NCBI GenBank assembly: GCA_036939355.1
Contig: JALLAP010000457.1
Coordinates: 1 to 12,809, forward strand
DNA length: 12,809 nucleotides
Source: Thalassiosira profunda
Taxonomy: Eukaryota; Bacillariophyta; Thalassiosirophyceae; Thalassiosirales; Thalassiosiraceae
Reading direction: 5' to 3'
Numbering within the stretch: the stretch's first letter is position 1; every line of letters starts with the position of its first letter. This document shows positions 1 through 7,049 of this stretch, in pieces. A program made the translations under genes and the position numbers. The notes under the pieces were generated by a model. That model was not told where the DNA came from. It did not search any database and saw only the letters and a program-made list of their open reading frames with translations.

Positions 1-161
1 GTAAATCCATACGTAGCAATGAGGTAAACGGATATGCAGCTTGGGATCAAAACAAAGAGCTGCCTGTGTTGTGCGTGCGAGCAAACAACAAAACCAAACT
101 CAACAACCCACACCGCCATACCACGCTCTGTTGCACAACCAACCCCACTTGCCCTGGAGAG
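1..161 (+). promoter_or_regulatory. 5' region of the prolyl 4-hydroxylase gene
   Basis: This is the leader/promoter side of the P4H gene. No TATA box or other convincing core element is visible. Out-of-frame ATGs lie at 20 and 34; the one at 34 opens a frame that runs to 411 across the real start. Whether they are transcribed depends on an unknown transcription start. The P4H frame itself has no stop from base 3 to the chosen ATG at 162, but also no in-frame ATG, so an upstream exon beyond the left edge cannot be fully excluded. Confidence 0.4.
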
Positions 162-1688
162 ATGGTCTACTGCCGCCCGACCGGCCTCCGATGGCTGCTC
201 GTCGCCGCCGCGGCCGCGGGATCGATCGCCGCCGCGGCTGGAGAAGGAGAGTGCGATGCCTCCGACGGCGGTTCATGCACCGCCGACGAGGTGGGCGGAT
301 CAGCCTCCGTCCCCAACCCCAACCGTTGGAAGTGCGAGGACAAGGAGCCCGACTGCGGCCTCTGGGCGAGGGAGGGGGAATGCCGAGCCAATCCTGATTA
401 CATGCTGGTGAATTGCCCCATCTCTTGTGGCAGTTGCCCGGATCCTCTGGATATCTCCGCGGAGGAGGCGGAGTTGTTGGACGAAGTTGCAAAATACGGC
501 AAGCCGCAGAAGGTAGAAGGAAAGGATGCCCCCAAAACGCTCGAGGTCATCCGCAAAACGGTGGAATACATGCAAAACGACATCTTTGGCTCCGACGCCA
601 CACACGACCTCTCTGAAGAGATCCTGGCCGAATGCACCAACCGGGAGGAACTTTGCGCCTTCTGGGCCGCAATCGGGGAGTGCGAGGCGAACAAAGCGTA
701 CATGAAGACGAAGTGCGCTCCCTCCTGCCAAACGTGCGACATGATCGATATGAAGGCACGGTGTCCGCCGTTGGGGGACGATGTGCGGCCAGGGCTGCTG
801 CCAGGAGAGTTGAATGCGATGTTCGAGCGGATCGTGGATACTGCTCCGGGAAATCAGACGGGCGAGGTTGAGATTGCAGATGGGATGACGAATTACACAG
901 TGCAGGTGATCTCGCGGCCGGCACCGTTTGCCAAAGATGAAGGGCCAATTATCAGCAGGGAGCGAGATTTGGAGGAACCGCCGTGGGTTGTCACGTTTGA
1001 CAACTTCATTACACCCGAAGAATGCAAGCATCTGATTGAGATGGGCCAGACCAGCGGCGGGTACGAGAGGAGTGAGGATGTCGGCAGGCTGCAAGCAGAC
1101 GGATCGTACGACTCTGTGCAAAGCACCGGGCGCACCAGCGAGAATGCGTGGTGTTCGCACAGAAACAACTGTCGAACTGATCCAATAGTGGAGAAGGTTC
1201 ATGAACGAATAGCAAAGGTGACGGGCATCCCGAAGGAGCACTCCGAGGATTTGCAACTGTTGAAGTATACACCGGGACAATTCTACCGACAACACCACGA
1301 TTACATCGAACACCAAAGGGATCGAAGGTGTGGACCGCGCGTCTTGACCTTCTTCTTGTATCTCAGCGATGTCGAGGCAGGTGGCGCCACGAATTTCCCA
1401 GATCTGGATATTGCCGTTGCTCCCAAGGTGGGGAAAGCCCTCCTGTGGCCGTCAGTGCTGGATAGCAACCCAATGAACAAAGAGCCGCGCACCGACCACG
1501 AGGCTCAGGATGTGGTCAAAGGCTTGAAGTTTGGTGCCAATGGTAAGCATCGTTTGCAATTTCCATCTGTACCTCTGCTGACGGACTCTGAGGTCCATCA
1601 TTCTGATTCTAATGCATCTTCTCTGCCAACGTCAGCCTGGATCCATTTGCACGATTACATGGACGCCCAGGAGATGGGATGCACCTGA
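162..1688 (+). CDS. Secreted/ER prolyl 4-hydroxylase with two ShKT domains
   Basis: The product is a 2-oxoglutarate/Fe(II)-dependent prolyl 4-hydroxylase, expected to hydroxylate prolines of secretory proteins in the ER. Exons are 162-1542 and 1636-1688 (477 residues). The intron 1543-1635 starts GTAAGC and ends GTCAG; splicing restores GLKFGAN-AWIHLHDY, the family's usual C-terminus. Start 162 was chosen because it opens a signal peptide (hydrophobic stretch at about residues 11-26). Two six-cysteine ShKT modules follow, at residues 58-92 and 158-192, exactly 100 residues apart. The catalytic domain spans about 273-477, with iron ligands H378, D380 and H446, and K456, spaced ten residues after H446 as expected for the 2-oxoglutarate-binding lysine. 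All key residues are present, so it should be active. The intron is 31 codons long without a stop, so an unspliced reading gives a false 508-residue protein. The gene is convergent with the next one, 12 bp away. Confidence 0.9.
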   Translation: MVYCRPTGLRWLLVAAAAAGSIAAAAGEGECDASDGGSCTADEVGGSASVPNPNRWKCEDKEPDCGLWAREGECRANPDYMLVNCPISCGSCPDPLDISAEEAELLDEVAKYGKPQKVEGKDAPKTLEVIRKTVEYMQNDIFGSDATHDLSEEILAECTNREELCAFWAAIGECEANKAYMKTKCAPSCQTCDMIDMKARCPPLGDDVRPGLLPGELNAMFERIVDTAPGNQTGEVEIADGMTNYTVQVISRPAPFAKDEGPIISRERDLEEPPWVVTFDNFITPEECKHLIEMGQTSGGYERSEDVGRLQADGSYDSVQSTGRTSENAWCSHRNNCRTDPIVEKVHERIAKVTGIPKEHSEDLQLLKYTPGQFYRQHHDYIEHQRDRRCGPRVLTFFLYLSDVEAGGATNFPDLDIAVAPKVGKALLWPSVLDSNPMNKEPRTDHEAQDVVKGLKFGANGKHRLQFPSVPLLTDSEVHHSDSNASSLPTSAWIHLHDYMDAQEMGCT

Positions 1689-1700
1689 GCGTAATAGTGG

Positions 1701-3230
1701 CTATTTCCCAGATAAGACCTCTCTGTCAATTTCTGTTGGCAGCTGCGATTTCAGAAAGAAGCGACCATAGAATGCACTCGTTTTGCTGGAGCTGATTTCG
1801 TGCGCATTCTCGTCGCTGGCAGCTGTTTTGCTGCGTATTGGGACCCACAGCGGATCGACAACACTTATACTTTCGCTCTCGATTTTGGTCTGGCCATTGT
1901 GAGCCATGTCGCCTTCGCTGATACTTATTGGACTGAACTCATTTGCCCATGAGTTGTGTGCCAAGCTGTCAAACGGAACGTTGGGGCCCACAGAGTCTTT
2001 GTCTGGTACCGTCAGGCAAACGTCTTTCCAAAAACCCATCATCAGGGTGATCCTTTGCAGTGACCTTTTGTGCTCGGACTCATCATCGGAGCTATCTTCC
2101 TCGCCGTCAGTGTCTGTTGCAAACGGCATCCCCGGCACCACGCCATGCAGCAGCGACCCCTCGAATGCCAGCAATCGATTCGGTTCGGGGTAGCAAAGCC
2201 AACCCACATTAGTCCTGCTGCTCTCATTTCGCCGCGCAATCGATTGGTTGCAAATAATGGTTGGAGCGCTATTCCCACTGCTTCCACAGCGGTGGCATGC
2301 TTCCATCCTTTTTGGCACGTTGATGGTCAAGACGCATGATACGCTCGGACACGAGATGCTTTCGTTCGCTCCATTCCTAGTCTCGATCTTTTGCCTCTTC
2401 AATCCTTCTCGTTTGTTAGCAAATACCTCGCCTCGCTCTTTCCTCCGCTGCCACAGGAGGATCTCGTCCATATCGTAATGCAATTGATGCTGCCCATCGG
2501 GCGGGCGGCGGTGGCTCCACACCTCGACGCTCGTTGCATTCGCCAACTCAGGAAAGCGTTCCTTCAAACGATGTTGCGCTATGATCACCACCTGCTCCAG
2601 AAGTGACTTGGCACTTTGCAAGCTGTCCAAGAAATTTGTTGGATTGCCATTCGGAGTCGGCAGGGGAATGTTGTGACTGGCGAACTGACTCTTCGCTGCT
2701 TCAGCGTCGACTTTGCTGTAAAAATGGCTCCAATACCGAGACTCGGGCCGGAATGAATTTCGCAGCGCGTCGAACACTGTTGGAGGCAGCACGTTATCAA
2801 TGGTATGTAGCGGAAGCTCATCCGAGGGTTTGCTGTCGCTTCGATGCCCACATTTGCAAGGCGGATAGCCAAAGGCCTGGTTGGACAATCGCAGGCGATA
2901 TCCTAGCTTCCACATGATTGCATCGGCGTCCATTGCGTCTCCCTCGCTTCCATCAGATACGCCTCCACTTGCAGTTGCAGCCTCCTCATTGCAATCTTTG
3001 CTCTGCCATCTCCTGCCACTCCTCTGAAGCAACAGCAGCGCCAGCTGGTACGACGCCATCAATCTCATCCGTCTCGACGCGTCGTCCGGAGGGCACCCAT
3101 CCCGTCGGCGCGCCTCCTCCGCGTCGCATTGCGAGATTACTGCACGCAGCAGATCGATCGATTCGTCGGGTTGGCCGTCGAGGCGGAGGGATTGGGCGTG
3201 CAGCAGAAGGCTTTGGGTCATCAACGACAT
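1701..3230 (-). CDS. 2-oxoglutarate/Fe(II) oxygenase-like protein
   Basis: The gene encodes 509 residues in one exon. A nine-codon longer frame begins with TTG; the first ATG, at 3230 in a good GCCATG context, is preferred. Residues about 5-75 are helical and Leu/Ala-rich, suggesting one or two TPR-like repeats. A CxCG pair (PPCKCGHR) follows near residue 127. The C-terminal half carries a plausible double-stranded beta-helix signature: H251-Y-D253, then LLHGVVPG with H362, and RITLMMGFW with R393 as a candidate 2-oxoglutarate contact. The H362 to R393 spacing is long because of an acidic Asp/Glu/Ser loop. No signal peptide is visible, so a cytosolic or nuclear location is likely. The substrate is unknown; protein hydroxylation is only a guess. 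It is not closely related to the P4H next door despite sharing the enzyme fold. Confidence is high for the gene and moderate for the enzyme class. Confidence 0.72.
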   Translation of the reverse strand: MSLMTQSLLLHAQSLRLDGQPDESIDLLRAVISQCDAEEARRRDGCPPDDASRRMRLMASYQLALLLLQRSGRRWQSKDCNEEAATASGGVSDGSEGDAMDADAIMWKLGYRLRLSNQAFGYPPCKCGHRSDSKPSDELPLHTIDNVLPPTVFDALRNSFRPESRYWSHFYSKVDAEAAKSQFASHNIPLPTPNGNPTNFLDSLQSAKSLLEQVVIIAQHRLKERFPELANATSVEVWSHRRPPDGQHQLHYDMDEILLWQRRKERGEVFANKREGLKRQKIETRNGANESISCPSVSCVLTINVPKRMEACHRCGSSGNSAPTIICNQSIARRNESSRTNVGWLCYPEPNRLLAFEGSLLHGVVPGMPFATDTDGEEDSSDDESEHKRSLQRITLMMGFWKDVCLTVPDKDSVGPNVPFDSLAHNSWANEFSPISISEGDMAHNGQTKIESESISVVDPLWVPIRSKTAASDENAHEISSSKTSAFYGRFFLKSQLPTEIDREVLSGK

Positions 3231-3365
3231 GGCGCTACGAAGTGAGCGCCACGCCAATCGAGAGTCGAGAGGCGGCGCGGATGATGGTTTAGGCGATTTT
3301 GGCGAATGTCGCTGAAATCGGCGATTTCACCTGCACCGTCCGTCACACCCACACCCACGCTCCTA
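3231..3365. promoter_or_regulatory. Compact divergent promoter region
   Basis: Only 135 bp separate the ATG of the minus-strand oxygenase gene (3230) from the preferred ATG of the plus-strand plastid protein (3366), or 75 bp if the upstream in-frame ATG at 3306 is used. The spacer must serve both genes. It contains GATTTTGGCG at 3295-3304, an E2F-like core that recurs in the other divergent spacer near 6862. No TATA box is seen. Confidence 0.4.
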
Positions 3366-4679
3366 ATGGCCCCTCTCCACGTCACCGCGCTGCTGCTGGC
3401 GGGCGCCTCCTCCTGTGGGGCGCTTGTTTCGCCGCCACGATCGCCGCTGGCGGCATCGGCGGCGTCGGCGTCGACGCGGCACCGCCTGCGGCGTCCTCTG
3501 TGGCGCGACGGTGCACCCCCCGCCGCCCATCAGTCTCCCTTGGATGAGGAGGCGTCATCAGCCGATCGATGGCCGGTTCTGCAAGGCGAGGCGTGTCAAG
3601 AGCGTTGGGAGGGATGTGTGACGGCGGTGATCCTGGCGGCTCTCGCGGCAAGCACCGGAGCGCAGGCTGCGCAGGCGGCTCCTAACTCAGGGAGTGAATT
3701 GCCCAGCTCCACGTCGTCAGTGGTAGCTTCTACGCGGGATACATCAAAGTATGGCAATCCTTTCTATCGAGGGCTAATTAATACTCTCCCGTTTGGCGTG
3801 AGCGCGGCATATGCAGCCGATACTCCGGTTGGAGCAGATGAGCAATCCACAGCCCAGAAGGATATGCAAGTGCAATACGATGGTCCTGGCGACAGCTCCA
3901 GCACGACAGTGGCGAAAGAAAGAGATTTGTACGTGGAGTTTGACAGATCGGGTGATGCGGCACCGAGTGAACCGCGGCGCGAAACGATTATCTTGGGGGC
4001 TTACAACGACGCCTCGCTCGGGAAGACCTCGTCCAAACCGCTTTCTGCGCCCGATCCGCGGGTGGTCATCGAAGAAGACGGGCAACAGAACCGCATCGCG
4101 AGGCGCGCTCCGGAGCCGGAGCTCGGCGTGCTGTTGGAAAAGGGCCCTCCGAGGAGGAGAAGCGTGCGCCCTACGCCGGAATTGACTGTGCGGTTGGAGC
4201 CAACTGCGCCCCAGCGAGTGGAGGCGCCGCCAGATAATGCTGCAAACGATCCTGTGGCGGAGCCAGAGATGGATGCAGCCAAGGCGTCGCCAGAAAAGTC
4301 TGTGTCATCTCTCGCCGAGACAAAAGTCGAACAATCGACGAGTGAAACTGGTGTGAGCTTATCGCGCGCTGCCCCTGCAAAGGTGGCGAAAGAGAAGACA
4401 ATCAAATCGCTAGCGGATGCATTGGCCGGAGCGGTGACCACCGCCGAAATCTTTTCCTTGGGTTTTGGTGCTGGAATAGTGGTGTTGCTCACCCGAAAGA
4501 GGAGAAAAGAAATGGGCGTGAGCAATACCTCGGGTGCAAGGGGTGTCGGAAACGACGAGGATGAGTTGGTATCGCGGCGGCCGTACCTCGACTCCCTCTC
4601 GGTCGTCTCAAGCGCGGGACGGGGGCAGCGTTCGTACCTGGACGAATTGTCAGAGTCAGAGTCTGACGAACAATCATAA
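3366..4679 (+). CDS. Probable plastid single-pass membrane repeat protein (unknown family)
   Basis: I do not recognise the family. From ATG 3366 the protein has 437 residues; an in-frame ATG at 3306 adds 20 residues but buries the signal peptide. The N-terminus is hydrophobic (about residues 5-20) and followed by SSCGALVSPP, resembling an ochrophyte bipartite plastid presequence although Leu replaces the usual Phe. A second hydrophobic Ala-rich segment (about 85-102, ending AQAAQAAP) could be a thylakoid-transfer or membrane segment. Residues 166 to about 290 form degenerate repeats of 20-21 residues, seen at DMQVQYD, DLYVEFD, DPRVVIEE, PELGVLLE and PELTVRLE. A single transmembrane helix at about 358-375 is followed by the basic stop RKRRKE. 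The tail has two copies of a YLDxLS motif (407-412 and 424-429) and an acidic end. The coding assignment is solid because the frame stays open for over 1.3 kb with organised sequence; the function is unknown. Confidence 0.75.
   Translation: MAPLHVTALLLAGASSCGALVSPPRSPLAASAASASTRHRLRRPLWRDGAPPAAHQSPLDEEASSADRWPVLQGEACQERWEGCVTAVILAALAASTGAQAAQAAPNSGSELPSSTSSVVASTRDTSKYGNPFYRGLINTLPFGVSAAYAADTPVGADEQSTAQKDMQVQYDGPGDSSSTTVAKERDLYVEFDRSGDAAPSEPRRETIILGAYNDASLGKTSSKPLSAPDPRVVIEEDGQQNRIARRAPEPELGVLLEKGPPRRRSVRPTPELTVRLEPTAPQRVEAPPDNAANDPVAEPEMDAAKASPEKSVSSLAETKVEQSTSETGVSLSRAAPAKVAKEKTIKSLADALAGAVTTAEIFSLGFGAGIVVLLTRKRRKEMGVSNTSGARGVGNDEDELVSRRPYLDSLSVVSSAGRGQRSYLDELSESESDEQS
3861..4235 (+). repeat. 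Degenerate 63/60-nt repeats inside the plastid membrane protein gene
   Basis: Units begin at about 3861, 3924, 3987 (weak), 4053, 4116 and 4176. The spacing is 63-66 nt for the first units and 60 nt for the last. Each encodes a short beta-like start of the form (D/P)-x-x-V-x-(hydrophobic)-(D/E), followed by a polar Arg/Pro/Ser stretch. Units 1-2 (DMQVQYDGPGD / DLYVEFDRSGD) and 5-6 (PELGVLLE / PELTVRLE) are the clearest pairs; unit 3 is doubtful. Confidence 0.5.
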
Positions 4680-5075
4680 GCTTCACATTGAATAGGGGAT
4701 CACTTTTGCATGATTGCGAGACTTCTGAGTTCTGAGACGTCAACCTGCTCTAGAGGCTGGTCTGCAGTTAAAAAGTACGTAGGTACAAACGTATCGACTA
4801 GGTACGTACATACGTAGTACCTACCTGTACCTACCTCGCTCGCTCCATCCGCTCTCGGCTCACTCACGCACCCGCCGACCTCGCGCGCCCAGCAATCTTG
4901 GAAGGCCCCTACCGCCCCTCCCATCTCGGTGGCGGCCGCACAAGCGTTTGCAACCGGTGGTGCTGTGGCTTTGCTGTCCCTTCTGCACAAGTGCAAACTT
5001 TCGACGTGAATACATTAATACATCATACCCGTCGGTATCGGGGTTGCACTCCCCTACGGCGACGGAAAGTGCAGG
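4680..5075. promoter_or_regulatory. Intergenic region upstream of PAP gene A
   Basis: This 396-bp spacer holds no convincing gene; short frames on both strands lack domain or codon support. It should contain the 3' end of the upstream gene and the promoter of PAP gene A. Its distinctive content is a cluster of GTAC-core repeats at 4775-4836. No TATA box was recognised. Confidence 0.4.
4775..4836. repeat. GTAC-rich direct and inverted repeat cluster
   Basis: The 10-mer GTACCTACCT occurs twice in perfect tandem (4817-4826 and 4827-4836). GTAGGTAC at 4779-4786 is the reverse complement of GTACCTAC in both tandem copies, so a stem with a loop of about 30 nt is possible. GGTACGTAC at 4801-4809 adds further GTAC cores. 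It lies about 240 bp upstream of the PAP A start and could be a cis-element cluster or simply a local duplication. Confidence 0.6.
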
Positions 5076-6124
5076 ATGAGGCATCTGGCAATTCGATGCA
5101 TCGCCATCTCGGCGCTTGCGGCATGCGATGCCTTCGTCTCAATGCCTCGACGACTGGGGAGAGTATCTACCGTTGCGATGGCGGCACGAGTTGACGCAGC
5201 AGATGCTACGAGCAACCCATTGAAATTGAAGACTCAATTCATAGAATCGCTCGAGAGGCCCTACGAGCTGAACGCAGGGGACGGAGGCCGCACAAAGTTG
5301 CTCGACGATGTGATCGACGCAGGCGGGGGCATTGCAAACCCAGGCAGCGCGTTTGCAGCGGTGGCCCCGGGCGTCTGGAGAGGTACGTGCACATGATATG
5401 TGTGTATAATATTATATTATGCAATGTCTGTTTCTTCTGCACTCAACCGTTGAATCCGTCAACACTTGAAAGTGTGTTACGCTCCTCACATGACAACCAT
5501 GGCGGATCTACTTCGGGGAGAGTTCTCGGTGCAGGTGAGTGGGGTTGGAAATGGTTCAGCACGCACATCCGTATCATCGGACCTCAACGATTTGCAACCA
5601 CAGTACGATCTGAAGGATGAGGGCACGATAATAAGTGAGTGCAGATCTGCTTGCATGTCCCTTTTGCCTTTGATGAACTCAAATTGAGAACCTTTTTGCA
5701 TCTAGGCCATGCGAGGTACTCGTTTCCCATCTTCAATCTTTATGGCTACCTTTCTGTTAGTGGGACGTATGGATCCGGTGAGAGATGCGCCTGATCTTCA
5801 ATTTGTGCATTCTATTTCCGCAGCGTAACCTCTTACATACCATGCGGGCTTTTGTCGATTGAAGTGAATGATGAACTGTGCCGGGTTGATTTTGATGAGG
5901 CGTGGATGCGGACGTTTGACGAGGAAGAGTCATTCGGGGAAGGGCCTTTCCCAAACATTGAGAGCGTGCCCGACTCCATAACGAAGACTTTGATCAGAAA
6001 CATTGGACGGGCGCTATTCATTGAGCCATTTGCGGTGTTCCCTGTCGCGTACCTTGATTCTGAGATGATCGTGTTTGATTTTAGGTTGCTGGGGACGAGG
6101 ATATGTGCCAGGAAAGAAAGATAG
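5076..6124 (+). CDS. Plastid-lipid-associated protein (PAP/fibrillin) family, copy A
   Basis: This is a predicted plastid fibrillin, a family that binds lipids at plastoglobules and thylakoids. Exons are 5076-5382, 5473-5534, 5604-5634, 5706-5777 and 5865-6124 (243 residues). The N-terminus has a signal peptide ending CDAFVSMP with Phe20, the ochrophyte plastid-import motif. The fold is recognised from FIESLERPYELN, GVWRVCYAPHM, SVQYDLKDEGTIIS-HARY, SGTYGSVNDELCRVDFDEAW and the C-terminal IVFDFRLLGTRICARK. Introns 3 and 4 (phase 1) match introns 2 and 3 of copy B. Intron 2 (69 bp, GTGAGT..ACAG) has no in-frame stop, but removing it is needed to align with copy B. The last intron is the weakest call: acceptor ..GATTGAAG at 5864 keeps the frame, while the prettier CAG at 5823 gives an immediate stop unless donor 5767 is used. 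Exon 3 is only 31 nt. Confidence 0.8.
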
Positions 6125-6256
6125 GCGACACTCCCGGGAACCAGGACTGTTGCAAGGAAAGAATAGGATGAAGACGCATCAGATCTTATTGGAGGCACAA
6201 CAACATTTATAGAAGGGAAACATCGCGGTTGGAAAGGACTCAGCTCATCGACATTG
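6125..6256. other. Convergent 3' spacer
   Basis: A 132-bp spacer lies between the stop of PAP A (+) and the stop of the coiled-coil gene (-). Both 3' ends must lie here or overlap. No gene or distinctive repeat is seen. Confidence 0.4.
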
Positions 6257-6790
6257 TTATCTTCTGCGATCCGCATACTCTACAAACACAACATCTCTCG
6301 GGGAATGCTCAGACACGGTCGGGCGCTGCAATCTGGAGCTCTTGGCGTGCGTCTCTGCGTCTGCCATTTCGCGCTCAGCTGCCCTGAGCTCTGCGGCAGC
6401 CGCCTCGAGTGCTTCCCGCGCAGCTTTCAGCCTTCTCTGGGCCGTGGCTTTGTATCTCGTTCCATCCTCCGCTTCAACCGGAGTGTCTGGTTCGACGGAA
6501 GTGTCTGGCCGAGTTTTATTCAATCTCTTCTTCTTCTTCGTCTTAGTCCATCTGAAAGTCTTGCTGAGCGAAACCCTGGCACCGCTGAGGAACCTCGTTC
6601 TATTTCTGCGCTGTCGTTTGCCAATCCACGTTGAAACCTGCAGTTTGACTCCTTGTCGCACGAGCGTGCCTGCAATGGACAGGGCGACTCTCACTGGTGA
6701 CTGACGTACGGCTACTTGAGTGGCGACCGTCCACCCAATCCTCGCTGTGAGAGCCACTGCCGATGACAACCAATTCGTTCCAAACACCAT
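6257..6790 (-). CDS. Hypothetical basic, coiled-coil protein
   Basis: I do not recognise this family. The single-exon model has 177 residues from ATG 6790, which has a strong context (A at -3, G at +4). Residues about 8-55 are amphipathic and rich in Ala/Val/Arg. Residues about 56-92 are strongly basic and include TKTKKKKR. An acidic linker (EPDTPVEAEDGT) leads to an Ala/Glu/Arg heptad-rich coiled coil at about 115-150. The coiled coil argues that the frame is real. An alternative spliced start is possible: ATG 6848, donor at 6787 (GTGTTT) and acceptor ending at 6670 (TTGCAG) join in frame and replace the N-terminus with a short hydrophobic segment. The gene sits in opposite orientation between the two PAP paralogues and shares its upstream region with copy B. 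Confidence 0.55.
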   Translation of the reverse strand: MVFGTNWLSSAVALTARIGWTVATQVAVRQSPVRVALSIAGTLVRQGVKLQVSTWIGKRQRRNRTRFLSGARVSLSKTFRWTKTKKKKRLNKTRPDTSVEPDTPVEAEDGTRYKATAQRRLKAAREALEAAAAELRAAEREMADAETHAKSSRLQRPTVSEHSPRDVVFVEYADRRR

Positions 6791-7049
6791 CGTAGGAGGC
6801 TATAAAGATCAAGGTATTGTATGCGAGGGCAGCAAGATAAGCATTCAATTCATGTCAGGTGGATTTTGGCGTGAAACGAAGAAAAGAAAAAAGCTCGGCG
6901 TAGGCTAGGTTCAACGAAGCTTGGAGCTCAAGTGATGGGGGGTGGAGAGCGCGCGCGAGGGCGAGGGTGACAACTTCAACCTCACCGCGGTGACGACGAG
7001 GGGCAGGTTGCGGCGGCCTGCTATCGGTTCACTGCATGGGGCTCGGGCG
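6791..7049. promoter_or_regulatory. Divergent promoter region of coiled-coil gene and PAP gene B
   Basis: This 259-bp spacer lies between the minus-strand ATG at 6790 and the plus-strand ATG at 7050. It contains TATAAAG at 6801-6807 on the plus strand, a possible but distant TATA box for PAP B, and GATTTTGGCG at 6862-6871, identical to a 10-mer in the other divergent spacer at 3295. Out-of-frame ATGs at 6935 and 7036 would lie in a long PAP B leader. Confidence 0.35.

Noticed and set aside
300..1316. Long minus-strand reading frame (338 codons) opposite the P4H gene
   Set aside because: It lies fully antisense to a gene with intact catalytic residues, starts with a non-ATG or arbitrary start, and shows no domain-like order.
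3723..3816. Possible intron (GTAGCT..TGCAG) inside the repeat protein gene
   Set aside because: Removing it shifts the frame away from the repeats, the membrane helix and the YLDxLS tail, while the unspliced frame is continuous.
4001..4525. Minus-strand frame of 174 codons opposite the repeat protein
   Set aside because: It is a Ser/Ala/Thr-rich mirror of the plus-strand coding sequence, with no independent features.
4700..5194. Short frames on both strands in the 4680-5075 spacer
   Set aside because: No recognisable motif, and they overlap the repeat cluster or the PAP A start out of frame.
6801..6807. TATAAAG as a firm TATA box for PAP gene B
   Set aside because: It is about 250 bp from the start codon with out-of-frame ATGs in between, and also lies close to the minus-strand gene. 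It is kept only as a possibility.
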